Made by a program: the position numbers and the translations under genes. From an uncultured Anaerococcus sp. (GTDB taxonomy: Bacteria; Bacillota; Clostridia; Tissierellales; Peptoniphilaceae), in the NCBI RefSeq assembly GCF_943908415.1, contig NZ_CALTSY010000005.1, forward strand, positions 41,545-105,544: a stretch of 64,000 nt of DNA, read 5' to 3'. Under the pieces are notes generated by a model. The model worked only from the letters and a program-made list of their open reading frames with translations, ran no database searches and was not told where the DNA came from. Below, piece after piece: positions 26,525-35,499 of the stretch (positions within the stretch are counted from its first letter, which is position 1; each line of letters starts with the position of its first letter).

Positions 26525-27532
26525 CTATTCCTCAAATCTTAACCCATAATGCTCATAGGCACTTCTTGTAAGAACACGACCTCTAGGTGTTCTTGATAAA
26601 AATCCTATTTGGAGCAAGTAAGGTTCGTAAACGTCTTCTATAGTTACATTTTCTATACCAGTAGATGCAGCTATGGTGTCTATACCAACTGGCCCACCAT
26701 TAAAGTTTTGATACATAGTCATAATTATTTTCTTATCCATAGTATCAAGGCCCATCTCATCTATTTCAAGTAAATTTAAGCCTTCTTTACTGGTTTCATA
26801 ATCTATTTTTTTATCTTTTTTAACGATTGCATAATCACGCACTCTCTTTAAAAGTCTATTAGCAATTCTAGGAGTGCCCCTAGATCGTTTTGCAATCTCG
26901 TAGGCTCCCTCATCATCTATTTCAATTTCAAGGATTCCTGCAGATCTTTTGATAATAGTAGTTAAGTCATCAGGAGAATATAGGCTTAAAGAGAGCATAA
27001 CTCCAAATCTATCCCTTAAAGGTGCTGATAACATACCACTTCTTGTAGTGGCACCTATGAGGGTGAATTTTTCTAAATCAATTCTTATAGACTGAGCATT
27101 AGGTCCTTTCCCTACTATAATATCTAGGACAAAGTCCTCCATAGCTGAATATAGTATTTCTTCTACAGAACGATTAATCCTATGAATTTCATCTATAAAT
27201 AAAACATCCCCATATTGTAAATTTGTTAGGATACTTGCTAAATCAGATGGCCTTTCTATAGCAGGTCCACTTGTTACTCTTAGATTAACACCTAATTCAT
27301 TAGCTATGATTGATGATAGGGTTGTTTTTCCAAGCCCTGGTGGTCCTTGCAATAGTACATGATCTAAGGGCTCTTTTCTTTCAAGGGACGACTTAATAAA
27401 GATATCTAATTTTTCTTTTACCTTATCCTGACCTATATAATCATTAAGCCACTTTGGTCTGATAGAGTTTTCGTTAGTAAGGTCCTCTTTTAACTCATTG
27501 GATCCTACTATTCTTTCATTTTCATCATACAT
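26525..27532 (-). CDS. ruvB: Holliday junction branch migration helicase RuvB
   Basis: AAA+ motor of the RuvABC resolvasome. Walker A is GPPGLGKTTL, Walker B FIDEIHR, sensor 1 LIGATTRSG and the arginine finger region is APLRDRFG; the winged-helix end reads GFLSRTPRGRVLT. I start at ATG 27532 (335 aa, MYDENERIVG), with AGGTG six bases upstream overlapping the ruvA stop; the GTG at 27541 coincides with that ribosome site. Confidence 0.97.
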   Translation of the reverse strand: MYDENERIVGSNELKEDLTNENSIRPKWLNDYIGQDKVKEKLDIFIKSSLERKEPLDHVLLQGPPGLGKTTLSSIIANELGVNLRVTSGPAIERPSDLASILTNLQYGDVLFIDEIHRINRSVEEILYSAMEDFVLDIIVGKGPNAQSIRIDLEKFTLIGATTRSGMLSAPLRDRFGVMLSLSLYSPDDLTTIIKRSAGILEIEIDDEGAYEIAKRSRGTPRIANRLLKRVRDYAIVKKDKKIDYETSKEGLNLLEIDEMGLDTMDKKIIMTMYQNFNGGPVGIDTIAASTGIENVTIEDVYEPYLLQIGFLSRTPRGRVLTRSAYEHYGLRFEE

Positions 27533-27541
27533 ACAAATCAC

Positions 27542-28129
27542 CTATATAAGTCTTTTTAAGCTTTCTTTTACTAAATCTTCTAAAGATAAATCTAAGTCCT
27601 TAAGCTCTAATAAAACATTATTAATATCATTTTGAGCATAGCCTAGATTTTCTAAAGCCTCTTTTGCAACATCCATATCTTCATTTAAGCTAGGAGCTTT
27701 ACTAACTTTTGACATATCAGTAGGAACCATTAGTTTTACCTTGTCCATCAGCTCCAAGATAATTCTACTAGCAGTCTTTTTACCTACTCCCTTAGCTTTT
27801 GTTAGTGCATCTATATCGTTATTAACTATGGCTAATCTAATATCATCAACATCTAAAGAGGATAATATGCCTATAGCATTTTTAGGTCCTATAGAAGATA
27901 CAGATGTTAAAAGTAAAAAGATGTCTAATTCATCTTTAGAATAAAAGCCATACAAAGACATGTCATCTTCTCTAACTTGAAGTGAAGTATATATTTTATA
28001 TTCATTATTTAATTCTATTAAGGCTAGAGTTGATAAAGAACTTTTTATCAGATATCCCATATTGTTGTTTTCAATTACAAAACTATCTTCATTTATTTCT
28101 CTAACATCTCCAATTACATATGAAATCAT
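27542..28129 (-). CDS. ruvA: Holliday junction DNA-binding protein RuvA
   Basis: Tetrameric Holliday-junction clamp that loads RuvB. The 195 residues have the N-terminal OB fold (MISYVIGDVREI), helix-hairpin-helix motifs (LLTSVSSIGPKNAIGIL, LTKAKGVGKKTASRI) and the C-terminal RuvB-binding domain (KEALENLGYAQNDI). One-base overlap with ruvC. Confidence 0.96.
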   Translation of the reverse strand: MISYVIGDVREINEDSFVIENNNMGYLIKSSLSTLALIELNNEYKIYTSLQVREDDMSLYGFYSKDELDIFLLLTSVSSIGPKNAIGILSSLDVDDIRLAIVNNDIDALTKAKGVGKKTASRIILELMDKVKLMVPTDMSKVSKAPSLNEDMDVAKEALENLGYAQNDINNVLLELKDLDLSLEDLVKESLKRLI

Positions 28130-28623
28130 TAATTCATCCTAAAATTTTCTTTAAATCTTTGACTCAAAGCATGACAAAGAGCAACAGAAAGTGCATCTGC
28201 TGCATCATCAGGCTTTGGTATTTCTTTTAAACCCAAAAGCGTAGTTACAGTTTTTTGCATTTGACTCTTACTAGCTCTTCCATAACCTGTTATTGCTTGC
28301 TTAATTTGCAAAGGTGTATACTCATAAATAGGTAAGTTGTTTTCTTGAGCACTCAAAATTTGAATTCCTCTAGCATGGCCTACAGTTATAGCTGTTTTAA
28401 CATTCTGATTAAAAAATAACTCTTCTATAGCAAATTCATCAGGTTTAAATTCTTTTATAATTTCATTTAAGTTATCATAAAGAATGCTAAGTCTTTCTGG
28501 GGTTTTAGTCTTACTAGATGTTGTAACTACACCATTTTCTATTACTTTAACCTTATTTGCGTCAAATTCAACTACTCCATAACCCATGATTGCTATACCT
28601 GGATCTATTCCTAATATTCTCAT
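28129..28623 (-). CDS. ruvC: Holliday junction resolvase RuvC
   Basis: Endonuclease resolving Holliday junctions. Catalytic acids are in RILGIDPGIAIMGYG, FAIEELFFNQNVKTAI and PDDAADALSVALCH. I start at ATG 28623 (164 aa, MRILGIDPG); the longer frame begins at a TTG four codons earlier. The complete ruvCAB set next to queA-tgt is a classic Firmicutes cluster. Confidence 0.95.
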   Translation of the reverse strand: MRILGIDPGIAIMGYGVVEFDANKVKVIENGVVTTSSKTKTPERLSILYDNLNEIIKEFKPDEFAIEELFFNQNVKTAITVGHARGIQILSAQENNLPIYEYTPLQIKQAITGYGRASKSQMQKTVTTLLGLKEIPKPDDAADALSVALCHALSQRFKENFRMN

Positions 28624-28635
28624 AATTTCTCTCAA

Positions 28636-28659
28636 ATAAAAAGAGCTTATAAAAGCTCT
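28636..28659 (-). terminator. Intrinsic terminator between the 28658 gene and ruvC
   Basis: Minus-strand AGAGCTT / AAGCTCT 7-bp stem with a four-base loop, then TTTTTATTT. It separates the upstream unknown gene from the ruv operon. Confidence 0.8.
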
Positions 28660-29371
28660 ATTGATATCTTTCTAATACTTCTCTCATCAGTCCTCTAAAA
28701 TAATACTCTGCATATATATCTACAATTGTTTTATATAAATAAGAAACTGACTTTTCATAAATTTTTCTCGTTTGATTAAGTGTTATATCTTCTGTGTATA
28801 TGCTACTAGTATCAAATCTAAGTTGCTTATGGGTTGATTGGTCTAATATGTAAATTTCATCTTTTATTTTTAATTCACAAAACTTACCCATATTATCTTT
28901 TAGTTTTGATACTAAATCCTTGTCGGTATAAATATTATCCTTATAAGATAAGCTAAGAGCTACAAGTCTTGGTTCAAGCCTATTATAAACTCCGGATATG
29001 TTATTCATTAGATAAGAAATACCAAATTCATTTATTAAATCACATTCTAATTCATCAACCATTTTCTTGTCTTTGAATGCTCTGTATTGAGCTTTTACAG
29101 AAATAAGATATTCATATCTGTTAAGGTCAGAAGTTATAGAAGCTTCTAAGGTATTTATAATTTGGTCTATATCACTTAGATTCCAAAAATACTTCTTTAA
29201 ATTTCTCATAACATAATCTTTTGCGTAATAATCATTTTTGGAAAATTTCACAAAGTTTTTGTCATATAATAAAGACATAAGAGTGTTAAATGAGTATATA
29301 TCTTCATTTATTAAAAAATTATATTCAAGTTTTTCAATTATAGGATATTGTTCACTAACATTCGCTGCCAT
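28658..29371 (-). CDS. Conserved-looking hypothetical protein, 237 aa
   Basis: I do not recognise this protein. It has no signal peptide or transmembrane helix and appears to be largely alpha-helical (for example LKKYFWNLSDIDQIINTLEAS and VSYLYKTIVDIYAEYYFRG). It is rich in Tyr, Asn, Asp and Lys, with codon usage like its neighbours. It stands alone between two terminator/promoter gaps, with GAGG ten bases upstream of the ATG. A TGTTAAAAT extended -10-like sequence lies about 30 bases before the gene. No catalytic motif is visible. Confidence 0.7.
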   Translation of the reverse strand: MAANVSEQYPIIEKLEYNFLINEDIYSFNTLMSLLYDKNFVKFSKNDYYAKDYVMRNLKKYFWNLSDIDQIINTLEASITSDLNRYEYLISVKAQYRAFKDKKMVDELECDLINEFGISYLMNNISGVYNRLEPRLVALSLSYKDNIYTDKDLVSKLKDNMGKFCELKIKDEIYILDQSTHKQLRFDTSSIYTEDITLNQTRKIYEKSVSYLYKTIVDIYAEYYFRGLMREVLERYQ

Positions 29372-29553
29372 TAATTATTACCTCGTGTAACTATTTTAAC
29401 ATAAAAATTTATATTATTATTTAGAAATATTTCTCTAAAAAAACAAAAAAACTAAATTATTAGTAAAAATATACACTTTAGATTTATTATTGTATATATC
29501 ACTAAGAATTTAGCCCAAAAGAATTTTAAAATAAAAATTTATACAATAAATTT
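29372..29553. other. AT-rich intergenic gap
   Basis: About 180 bases of very AT-rich sequence between the unknown gene and the HAD hydrolase. Apart from a possible extended -10 for the unknown gene at the right-hand start of that gene, I see no ORF, hairpin or repeat that stands out. Confidence 0.5.
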
Positions 29554-30291
29554 TTAAAACTTTTTAAAGCTTGCTTTCATATCACTTAGCTTGAAACTAT
29601 AATTGACATCTTTTCTTTCTATATCAATTACTGTCTTAGCTTTTAAATCTTCGTCAGTATAAAGCTTATTTATTAGTTCATATGATGGATTTATAGCGTG
29701 TGGATTACCTACTAATTGAAACATAGTTATATCTCCATTGGTATCTCCATATGCATATGAGCTGTCTAAATTTAGATTATACTTCTTTTCTAACATCATT
29801 ACAGCATTTAATTTACTCCTATTATCCCACATAGGAGTAACCTTTCCTGTAAAGGTATTGGAATCATCGAATTCATACAGGGTTGAAATACTTTCATCAG
29901 CTCCATAAATTTCTCCAAAATGCTCTACTAAAAATTGTGGAGACCCTGATATAAAAAATATCTTGTATCCATTTTTCTTATGGATTTCAACAGCTTTTCT
30001 TGTGATCCTATATACTTTATTCTTATTTTTTTCAATAACTATATCAGAATATTTATCAATTGTTTCTTTATCTAGGCCAGCAATTTTTTGTTGGTAAACT
30101 AAGGAAGCCTTATCTAGATAATCCTCATAAGCTCCAAGCCTATCTTGATATTTTTCATATAGTGGTCCTATTTCATTTTTCCGAGCATCTTCATGTATTA
30201 TGCCATCTGCTGTCAGTAGCAAAAAGTGCTCAATTAGTAAACTATTTCTAAATAAAGTTCCATCTATATCAAAAAAAGCTGCTTTTTCCAT
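29554..30291 (-). CDS. HAD-IB family hydrolase (SerB-like phosphatase)
   Basis: A 245-residue haloacid dehalogenase-superfamily phosphatase of subfamily IB. Motif I is AAFFDIDGTLFRNSLL with both Asp residues, motif II is IFFISGSPQFLVE, and motif III/IV is YAYGDTNGDITMFQLVGNPHAINP. This subfamily includes phosphoserine phosphatases and acyl-phosphate or nucleotide phosphatases; the substrate cannot be read from sequence. It is cytoplasmic. Confidence 0.85.
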   Translation of the reverse strand: MEKAAFFDIDGTLFRNSLLIEHFLLLTADGIIHEDARKNEIGPLYEKYQDRLGAYEDYLDKASLVYQQKIAGLDKETIDKYSDIVIEKNKNKVYRITRKAVEIHKKNGYKIFFISGSPQFLVEHFGEIYGADESISTLYEFDDSNTFTGKVTPMWDNRSKLNAVMMLEKKYNLNLDSSYAYGDTNGDITMFQLVGNPHAINPSYELINKLYTDEDLKAKTVIDIERKDVNYSFKLSDMKASFKKF

Positions 30292-30342
30292 ATTCTTACC
30301 TCTATAATTAATTTAACTAAGATTAACCTTGTTTATTCTATA

Positions 30343-30783
30343 TTATTTAGACTTTAAATTATTTTTCTTATTAGTATTTTTTGAATCAGAATTTAATTTT
30401 TTATTTTTACTCTTGTTAGACTCTGTCTTTTTGCTAGCTTTTCTTACTGGTTGCTTATTAGATTCTAAATCATCATAATTTTTCTTTATGGATAAAATCA
30501 AGTCTACTATAAAGCAAGTAAACAAACCAACAAATGCTGCTGTTGCCAAAAATACTGCAATCCAGCTTAAGTTTAAACCTCTAGCTGTAGTAAATATAGA
30601 TATAGAATATATACCTATTATTATTGACAACACTCCCATTATAATAGAAGGTATAAATTTAGGAAATTTCTTTCTTGTTAAGAAATAAATTAATAAGCTT
30701 ATTATTATATTCATCACTACTATGATTGGCAAAATACTAAGTTTGGATGAATATTGATTTATTATATTTATTAAACCTGTCAT
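30343..30783 (-). CDS. Small membrane protein, unknown function
   Basis: A 146-residue protein with about three to four hydrophobic helices between residues 15 and 110 (IVVMNIIISLLIYFLT, IIMGVLSIIIGIYSISIF, AVFLATAAFVGLFTCFIV). A very basic Lys/Asn/Ser-rich C-terminal tail (KKTESNKSKNKKLNSDSKN) is probably cytoplasmic. I do not recognise a family. The start overlaps the end of the phosphodiesterase gene by one base, so it is co-transcribed with it. Confidence 0.7.
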   Translation of the reverse strand: MTGLINIINQYSSKLSILPIIVVMNIIISLLIYFLTRKKFPKFIPSIIMGVLSIIIGIYSISIFTTARGLNLSWIAVFLATAAFVGLFTCFIVDLILSIKKNYDDLESNKQPVRKASKKTESNKSKNKKLNSDSKNTNKKNNLKSK

Positions 30784-31265
30784 TAATTAACCTCATTAAT
30801 TTTAATTCTTTCTAATTGCATAGTTTTATCATCTAAAGTCATAATTAAAAATCCTGGGTCATTATCTCTAGGCAAACTAATTGACCCAGGATTCAAAATT
30901 AGTATACTGTCTTTTTCTAAATGATGATACTTATGGGTATGACCATGTATAGCAATATCACATTCATTATATTTTGCTTTTTGAAGGATTTTTTTATAGT
31001 CGAAATCTACATCATATTTATGTCCATGAGTTAGAAATATTTTGTGGTTAGCTATGGATATGACCTTATCATAACTAACATTAGAAAAATAATCATTATT
31101 TCCCTTTACTACATGATAAGCAATATCTGTTTCATAAGCAATGTTTTTTACATCATCTACTCCATCTCCTGCATGGATCAGAAGGTCAATATCTGAGTTA
31201 GCAAGTATATAATCGCTTATAGGTGAGTAGAATCCATGAGTATCACTTGTTATAAGTATCTTCAT
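30783..31265 (-). CDS. YfcE/MJ0936 family metallophosphoesterase
   Basis: A 160-residue calcineurin-like phosphodiesterase. Metal ligands are in ILITSDTHGFYSPI, LIHAGDGVDD, VKGNNDYF, FLTHGHKYDV and IHGHTHKY. The start is ATG 31265 (MKILITSDTHG), just after the rdgB stop; the upstream GTG at 31277 lies inside rdgB. The yfcE-rdgB pairing is frequent in Firmicutes. The physiological substrate is unknown. Confidence 0.9.
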   Translation of the reverse strand: MKILITSDTHGFYSPISDYILANSDIDLLIHAGDGVDDVKNIAYETDIAYHVVKGNNDYFSNVSYDKVISIANHKIFLTHGHKYDVDFDYKKILQKAKYNECDIAIHGHTHKYHHLEKDSILILNPGSISLPRDNDPGFLIMTLDDKTMQLERIKINEVN

Positions 31266-31266
31266 C

Positions 31267-31845
31267 CTAGTACTCACTTAAGTATTCTTTAAACTTATTA
31301 AAGGCTATCGCTCTATGGGAAATTAAATTAATTTCTTCTTTAGTCATTTCACCTAGAGTATTTTTATAATCTTTAGGCATAAAGATTTGATCATAGCCAA
31401 AGTCGTATGCTCCAGATTCTTTATAAGTTATTGTTCCCTCTAAATTGCCTTCAAAATAGTGAACACCTTCATTATTGTCTATATAGCAAAGACAAGTCTG
31501 AAAATAAGCATAACGATCAAGCTTATCTTCAAGTTCACTTAATAACTTGTCTCTGTTATCTTTATAGCTGGCATTTTCTCCAGCATATCTATGAGATTTT
31601 ACTCCTGGTCTATTATCTAAAGATTTTACAAATAACCCAGTATCATCTGCTATAACTGGTTTTTTAACTAGTTTGTATAGTGTGATAGCTTTTTTATAAG
31701 CATTTTCTCTTAAAGTATCTCCATCTTCAACTACTTCAAAACTATCATATCCAAAGTCTTCTGGTGTTTTTAAGTTTATACCATCTAACATTAGCTTTAT
31801 TTGATTTAATTTATCTTTGTTGCCTGTTGCAAAAACTATTTCCAT
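31267..31845 (-). CDS. rdgB: XTP/dITP diphosphatase (RdgB/HAM1)
   Basis: House-cleaning pyrophosphatase removing dITP, XTP and ITP. It shows IVFATGNKDKLNQIK, VIADDTGLFVKSLDNRPGVKSHRYAG, and GYDQIFMP with the terminal ISHRAIAFNKF. Start ATG 31845 (192 aa) has AAAGGAG at good spacing; the longer frame to 31872 has no ribosome site. Confidence 0.95.
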   Translation of the reverse strand: MEIVFATGNKDKLNQIKLMLDGINLKTPEDFGYDSFEVVEDGDTLRENAYKKAITLYKLVKKPVIADDTGLFVKSLDNRPGVKSHRYAGENASYKDNRDKLLSELEDKLDRYAYFQTCLCYIDNNEGVHYFEGNLEGTITYKESGAYDFGYDQIFMPKDYKNTLGEMTKEEINLISHRAIAFNKFKEYLSEY

Positions 31846-31896
31846 TATTTTCTCCTTTAATAATGATATCATTTAATTAAATCACTTTCAATAATG

Positions 31897-33378
31897 TTAC
31901 TTCTCATCTATAATTGTGTTTGAATTAATAAAAGCATTTTCTATTAATTGAGCATTTGAACCTGTTTGTTGGTCAAAGGATATTATAGCAGAAGGATTAG
32001 AAGTAATTATTGAATAGATTGGACGTTTTTCAATTTCATTATGCTTAATTTTATATATTAAAATCTCATCTGCAGTTTGAATTAATATATATTTTCCATT
32101 TCCTAATATAAAGTAATCCTTTGCTTCTAAATTTATATTCTTAACTTGATCTTTTGTAATACTAGAATTATTACTAGTATCATCTTCTATATAGTTTCTA
32201 ATTGGAATCTGACTTGATGACTTTTGTTGACTCTCCTTTGTATAAATAGATGTTTGAATAACCCAAGAACCGTTATCTCTAACTATTCCAAAATTATCTC
32301 TATCTATTACAAGAGATTTAGGATCAATATCTTGATCTTTACTAGTAGCTTCATTTATAACCATATTTTTTAACTGATCATATGCATCATTTTCTCCAGT
32401 AAATTCGTCTATGGTTATTAGATTATTTTCTTTCAATTCGTTTGTAGATAAGACACCATATTTACTTACAATATTATCAGACAAATTGCTTAGGTATGAA
32501 AAAGATATATAATTTGAATCAACATAGTTTAGCTTAATATTCATATCAAAAGCTAAAAATCCATATCTTTCTGCATTAGCTTGTTCATCCATATTGTTTT
32601 CAACTCTTACAGGAAAAGCCTCTATATTATCATATAAACCGCTAAGGTTATTTTTAAGTGATCTTACTTTCCAGTACTCATCTTGATTTCTTAAAAATAT
32701 ATCTGGTGCTTTTTTATAACTGAGCTTATCATCATCCTTTATTCTTAAAAGGTAAGTATAATAATTATAATCTTGTTGATTATTAGAAAGGTCTATCCTT
32801 TCTCTTATTCCTAAGATGATAGTAGTATCTTCTGTGCTATCTTTTTCTTTACTAGCCTTTGTTCTTTCGTTTTGTGCAATTTTGCTATATTTGTCAATTA
32901 TTTTTGAATCCACCTTGTTAGAAAATCTTGATAAATATACTATCTTATCATCTGATATAAAAAATATATCGTCTTCACTTCTTTGAATAAAGTCACGGGA
33001 AAAGTATTGGCCCTGGGAAGCATTTACAACTACGACACTTTCTTCTTTATTGATATTTTCAAAATTTTCATATCCTCGATTTATTAAATAATCTTCTAAG
33101 TTTACATATTTGGAAGTAAATGTAGGAGGATATGCATACTCATCATTAATAGCCACAAGATTTTTACTTATATAAAGCTTATCTCCAACTTTTATAGATT
33201 GATTGTTACCTTCTATAATATCTTCTATCTTAGTAACTTCCCATGTTCCTTCTAGAACTGGATTATTACTTTCCGGAGTAAGTATAAGGTCGTTTAATTC
33301 TTCAGGCTTAGTGTTGGTACAAGAACTAAGAATTAAGACTAACAAGAATGATAAAAAAATTTTAATCTTCTTTTTCAT
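31897..33378 (-). CDS. Predicted lipoprotein, unknown function, next to a two-component system
   Basis: A 493-residue secreted protein. Residues 1-20 are a lipoprotein signal peptide with the lipobox LILSSC, so Cys20 would be lipidated after LspA cleavage. The mature region is Asp/Asn/Ile-rich with repeated beta-type segments and no domain I recognise. GAGG lies seven bases before the ATG, and the gene overlaps the histidine kinase 3' end by 17 bases. That tight coupling suggests an extracytoplasmic partner or output of the kinase. Function is unknown. Confidence 0.78.
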   Translation of the reverse strand: MKKKIKIFLSFLLVLILSSCTNTKPEELNDLILTPESNNPVLEGTWEVTKIEDIIEGNNQSIKVGDKLYISKNLVAINDEYAYPPTFTSKYVNLEDYLINRGYENFENINKEESVVVVNASQGQYFSRDFIQRSEDDIFFISDDKIVYLSRFSNKVDSKIIDKYSKIAQNERTKASKEKDSTEDTTIILGIRERIDLSNNQQDYNYYTYLLRIKDDDKLSYKKAPDIFLRNQDEYWKVRSLKNNLSGLYDNIEAFPVRVENNMDEQANAERYGFLAFDMNIKLNYVDSNYISFSYLSNLSDNIVSKYGVLSTNELKENNLITIDEFTGENDAYDQLKNMVINEATSKDQDIDPKSLVIDRDNFGIVRDNGSWVIQTSIYTKESQQKSSSQIPIRNYIEDDTSNNSSITKDQVKNINLEAKDYFILGNGKYILIQTADEILIYKIKHNEIEKRPIYSIITSNPSAIISFDQQTGSNAQLIENAFINSNTIIDEK

Positions 33379-34810
33379 CTTCTAACCTCGGTATTTCTAC
33401 TGTAACAGATGTTCCTCTTCCATACTTACTCTTTATTATAAGTTTACCATCATGGGCCTTTACTATCTCCTCGCATATTGATAGCCCTAGGCCTGTTTGA
33501 GATTTAGAGGAGCTTCCTTTATAAAATTTACTAGATACAAAGGCTATCTCATCTTCTTTGATACCTTCACCATCATCTTTAATAGTTATAGATACATTAT
33601 CAGAAACTTGTTCGATTAAAATATCAATATTTCCATCATCTGAAGTAAATTTAATTGCATTATCAATTATATTTATAAAAACTTCCTTCATTCTATTTTT
33701 ATCGGCAAAAACAATTATCGATTTATAAATAGAAGTGAAAGTAAAATTAATATTTTCATTTTTTGCTCTTGGTGTAAGCTGTGTGTGGACTTGTTTTACA
33801 AGCTCTACTATATCTAACTTATCTTTATCATATTTAAAAGTACTCGATTGAAGTCTAGAGAAGTCCAATAAATCTTCTACCATCATAGATAGTCTATCTC
33901 CCTCCCCTTCAATAATGGATAATCCTTGATTTAACATATCAGAATCTTTTTGAATTTCTTTAGATTGTAGTGTAATAGCCCAACCCTTTATTGATGTTAG
34001 GGGCGTTCTTAATTCATGAGAAACAGAGGATATAAATTCATTTTTCATGTCCTCTCTTTTTATGATATTCTCGCTCATAAAGTTAAGAGTTGATCCTAAT
34101 TCAGAAAGTTCATTATTACCATTTGTATCGGCTTTTGCATTAAAATCTCCAGCAGCTAGTTTTTCTGAAACTCCAATTAGATTTAAAATAGGAGCTACTG
34201 CTCTTTTTGAAACGATAAGTGATACAACTGAAGCTAGAGCAATGATAATAATACCAAATAATATATAAAAAATCATATCCGCTCTTACTCTTTGATTAAC
34301 TTTCTTCATAGAGGAGGTCAATCTTAAAATTCCTGTCTGACTTTCTCCAGCTATTAATGGATAGGACAAAGATAAAACTTCTTCATTTGTTGTGTAATTC
34401 CTATGTTTAAATATACCTTGTTTACCATCTTTAGCTTTCAGGACATCTGACTTGACTAATTCCTTGCCTACTTCATCAGTAGCAGAAGAATCAAATACAA
34501 CAACACCCGAATTATCTAAAATTTGAACTTGTGTTTCATTGCTCCTATAAAATGCATTCTTATCACCAATAATAATATCAGATAGATCGTATTTATTAGT
34601 ATAGTTATTAAATTGCAACTGATTTATTTTAACTTGATTTAGCATAGAGCCTATTAAAGAAGACTGGTAATAACTTTTGATACTACTTAGGGCAAATATT
34701 TCAAATCCTATAACTACTGTTATTACAAATAGCATTATAATTCTCATAATAGTATATTTGTATGAACTGTTTGCCTTAAAAAACTGATTATCTTTATTTA
34801 TTATTTCCAT
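33362..34810 (-). CDS. Sensor histidine kinase, PhoR/WalK-like architecture
   Basis: A 482-residue membrane kinase: transmembrane helix near 21-41, extracytoplasmic sensor about 42-177, second helix near 178-200, and a HAMP domain. The HisKA domain has the phospho-accepting His265 in SSVSHELRTPLTSIKGW, and HATPase_c has N box IIDNAIKFT, IKDDGEGI and GLGLSICEEIV. It overlaps the response regulator gene by 10 bases. The stimulus is unknown. Confidence 0.92.
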   Translation of the reverse strand: MEIINKDNQFFKANSSYKYTIMRIIMLFVITVVIGFEIFALSSIKSYYQSSLIGSMLNQVKINQLQFNNYTNKYDLSDIIIGDKNAFYRSNETQVQILDNSGVVVFDSSATDEVGKELVKSDVLKAKDGKQGIFKHRNYTTNEEVLSLSYPLIAGESQTGILRLTSSMKKVNQRVRADMIFYILFGIIIIALASVVSLIVSKRAVAPILNLIGVSEKLAAGDFNAKADTNGNNELSELGSTLNFMSENIIKREDMKNEFISSVSHELRTPLTSIKGWAITLQSKEIQKDSDMLNQGLSIIEGEGDRLSMMVEDLLDFSRLQSSTFKYDKDKLDIVELVKQVHTQLTPRAKNENINFTFTSIYKSIIVFADKNRMKEVFINIIDNAIKFTSDDGNIDILIEQVSDNVSITIKDDGEGIKEDEIAFVSSKFYKGSSSKSQTGLGLSICEEIVKAHDGKLIIKSKYGRGTSVTVEIPRLEDEKED

Positions 34811-35499
34811 CTATAACCTGTACCCCAGACAGTTTCTATAAATTGAGGCTTGGCTGGGTCTTCTTCTATCTTTGCTCTTATTCTTCTAATATTTACATCG
34901 ACTATCTTAGTATCGTTGCTATAATTTTCTCCCCATGTCGCTTCCATTATTTCATCTCGTGTCATGGCTTTGCCCTTATTTTGAATAAAGTTTTTTAGTA
35001 TAGCAAATTCTGTTGGTGTTACATCTATTTCTGTGTCTTCTTTATAAAATGCTTTTGAATATAGGTTTAATGTAAAGGGTCCATCTGTAATATTTTTAGA
35101 ATTACTTGTCTGCTTTTCTACTGAGCTTAGATTAACTCTTCTCATAAGTGATCTGACTCTTAATATAAGCTCTTGTGGATTAAAGGGTTTTATAATATAA
35201 TCATCTGCACCTCTTTCTAGACCTAATATTTTATCTATATCTTGAGACTTAGCAGAGACCATAATAATGCCTGTTTTAGGTGACTTTTCTCTGATTGTTT
35301 GGCAGACCTCAAATCCACTTATACCTGGCAGCATTACATCCAGTATTGCAACAGCTGGATTTTCTTGTTCAAAAACCTTAATTGCTTCTTCTCCAGAAGC
35401 TGCTTCTACAGTTTGATATCCTTGGTATTCAAGGTTTATCTTCATGAATTGTCTTATAGAATCTTCATCATCTAGGATTAGAACTTTATTATTTTCCAT
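34801..35499 (-). CDS. OmpR/PhoB-family response regulator
   Basis: A 232-residue two-domain regulator: receiver with acidic pair DDED near 10-13, phospho-acceptor Asp54 in AILDVMLPGISG and Lys in YIIKPFNPQEL; C-terminal winged-helix DNA-binding domain (DVTPTEFAILKNF, DVNIRRIRAKIEED, ETVWGTGYRW). It is encoded with its cognate kinase. The start overlaps the ROK kinase gene by 11 bases. Confidence 0.94.
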   Translation of the reverse strand: MENNKVLILDDEDSIRQFMKINLEYQGYQTVEAASGEEAIKVFEQENPAVAILDVMLPGISGFEVCQTIREKSPKTGIIMVSAKSQDIDKILGLERGADDYIIKPFNPQELILRVRSLMRRVNLSSVEKQTSNSKNITDGPFTLNLYSKAFYKEDTEIDVTPTEFAILKNFIQNKGKAMTRDEIMEATWGENYSNDTKIVDVNIRRIRAKIEEDPAKPQFIETVWGTGYRWK

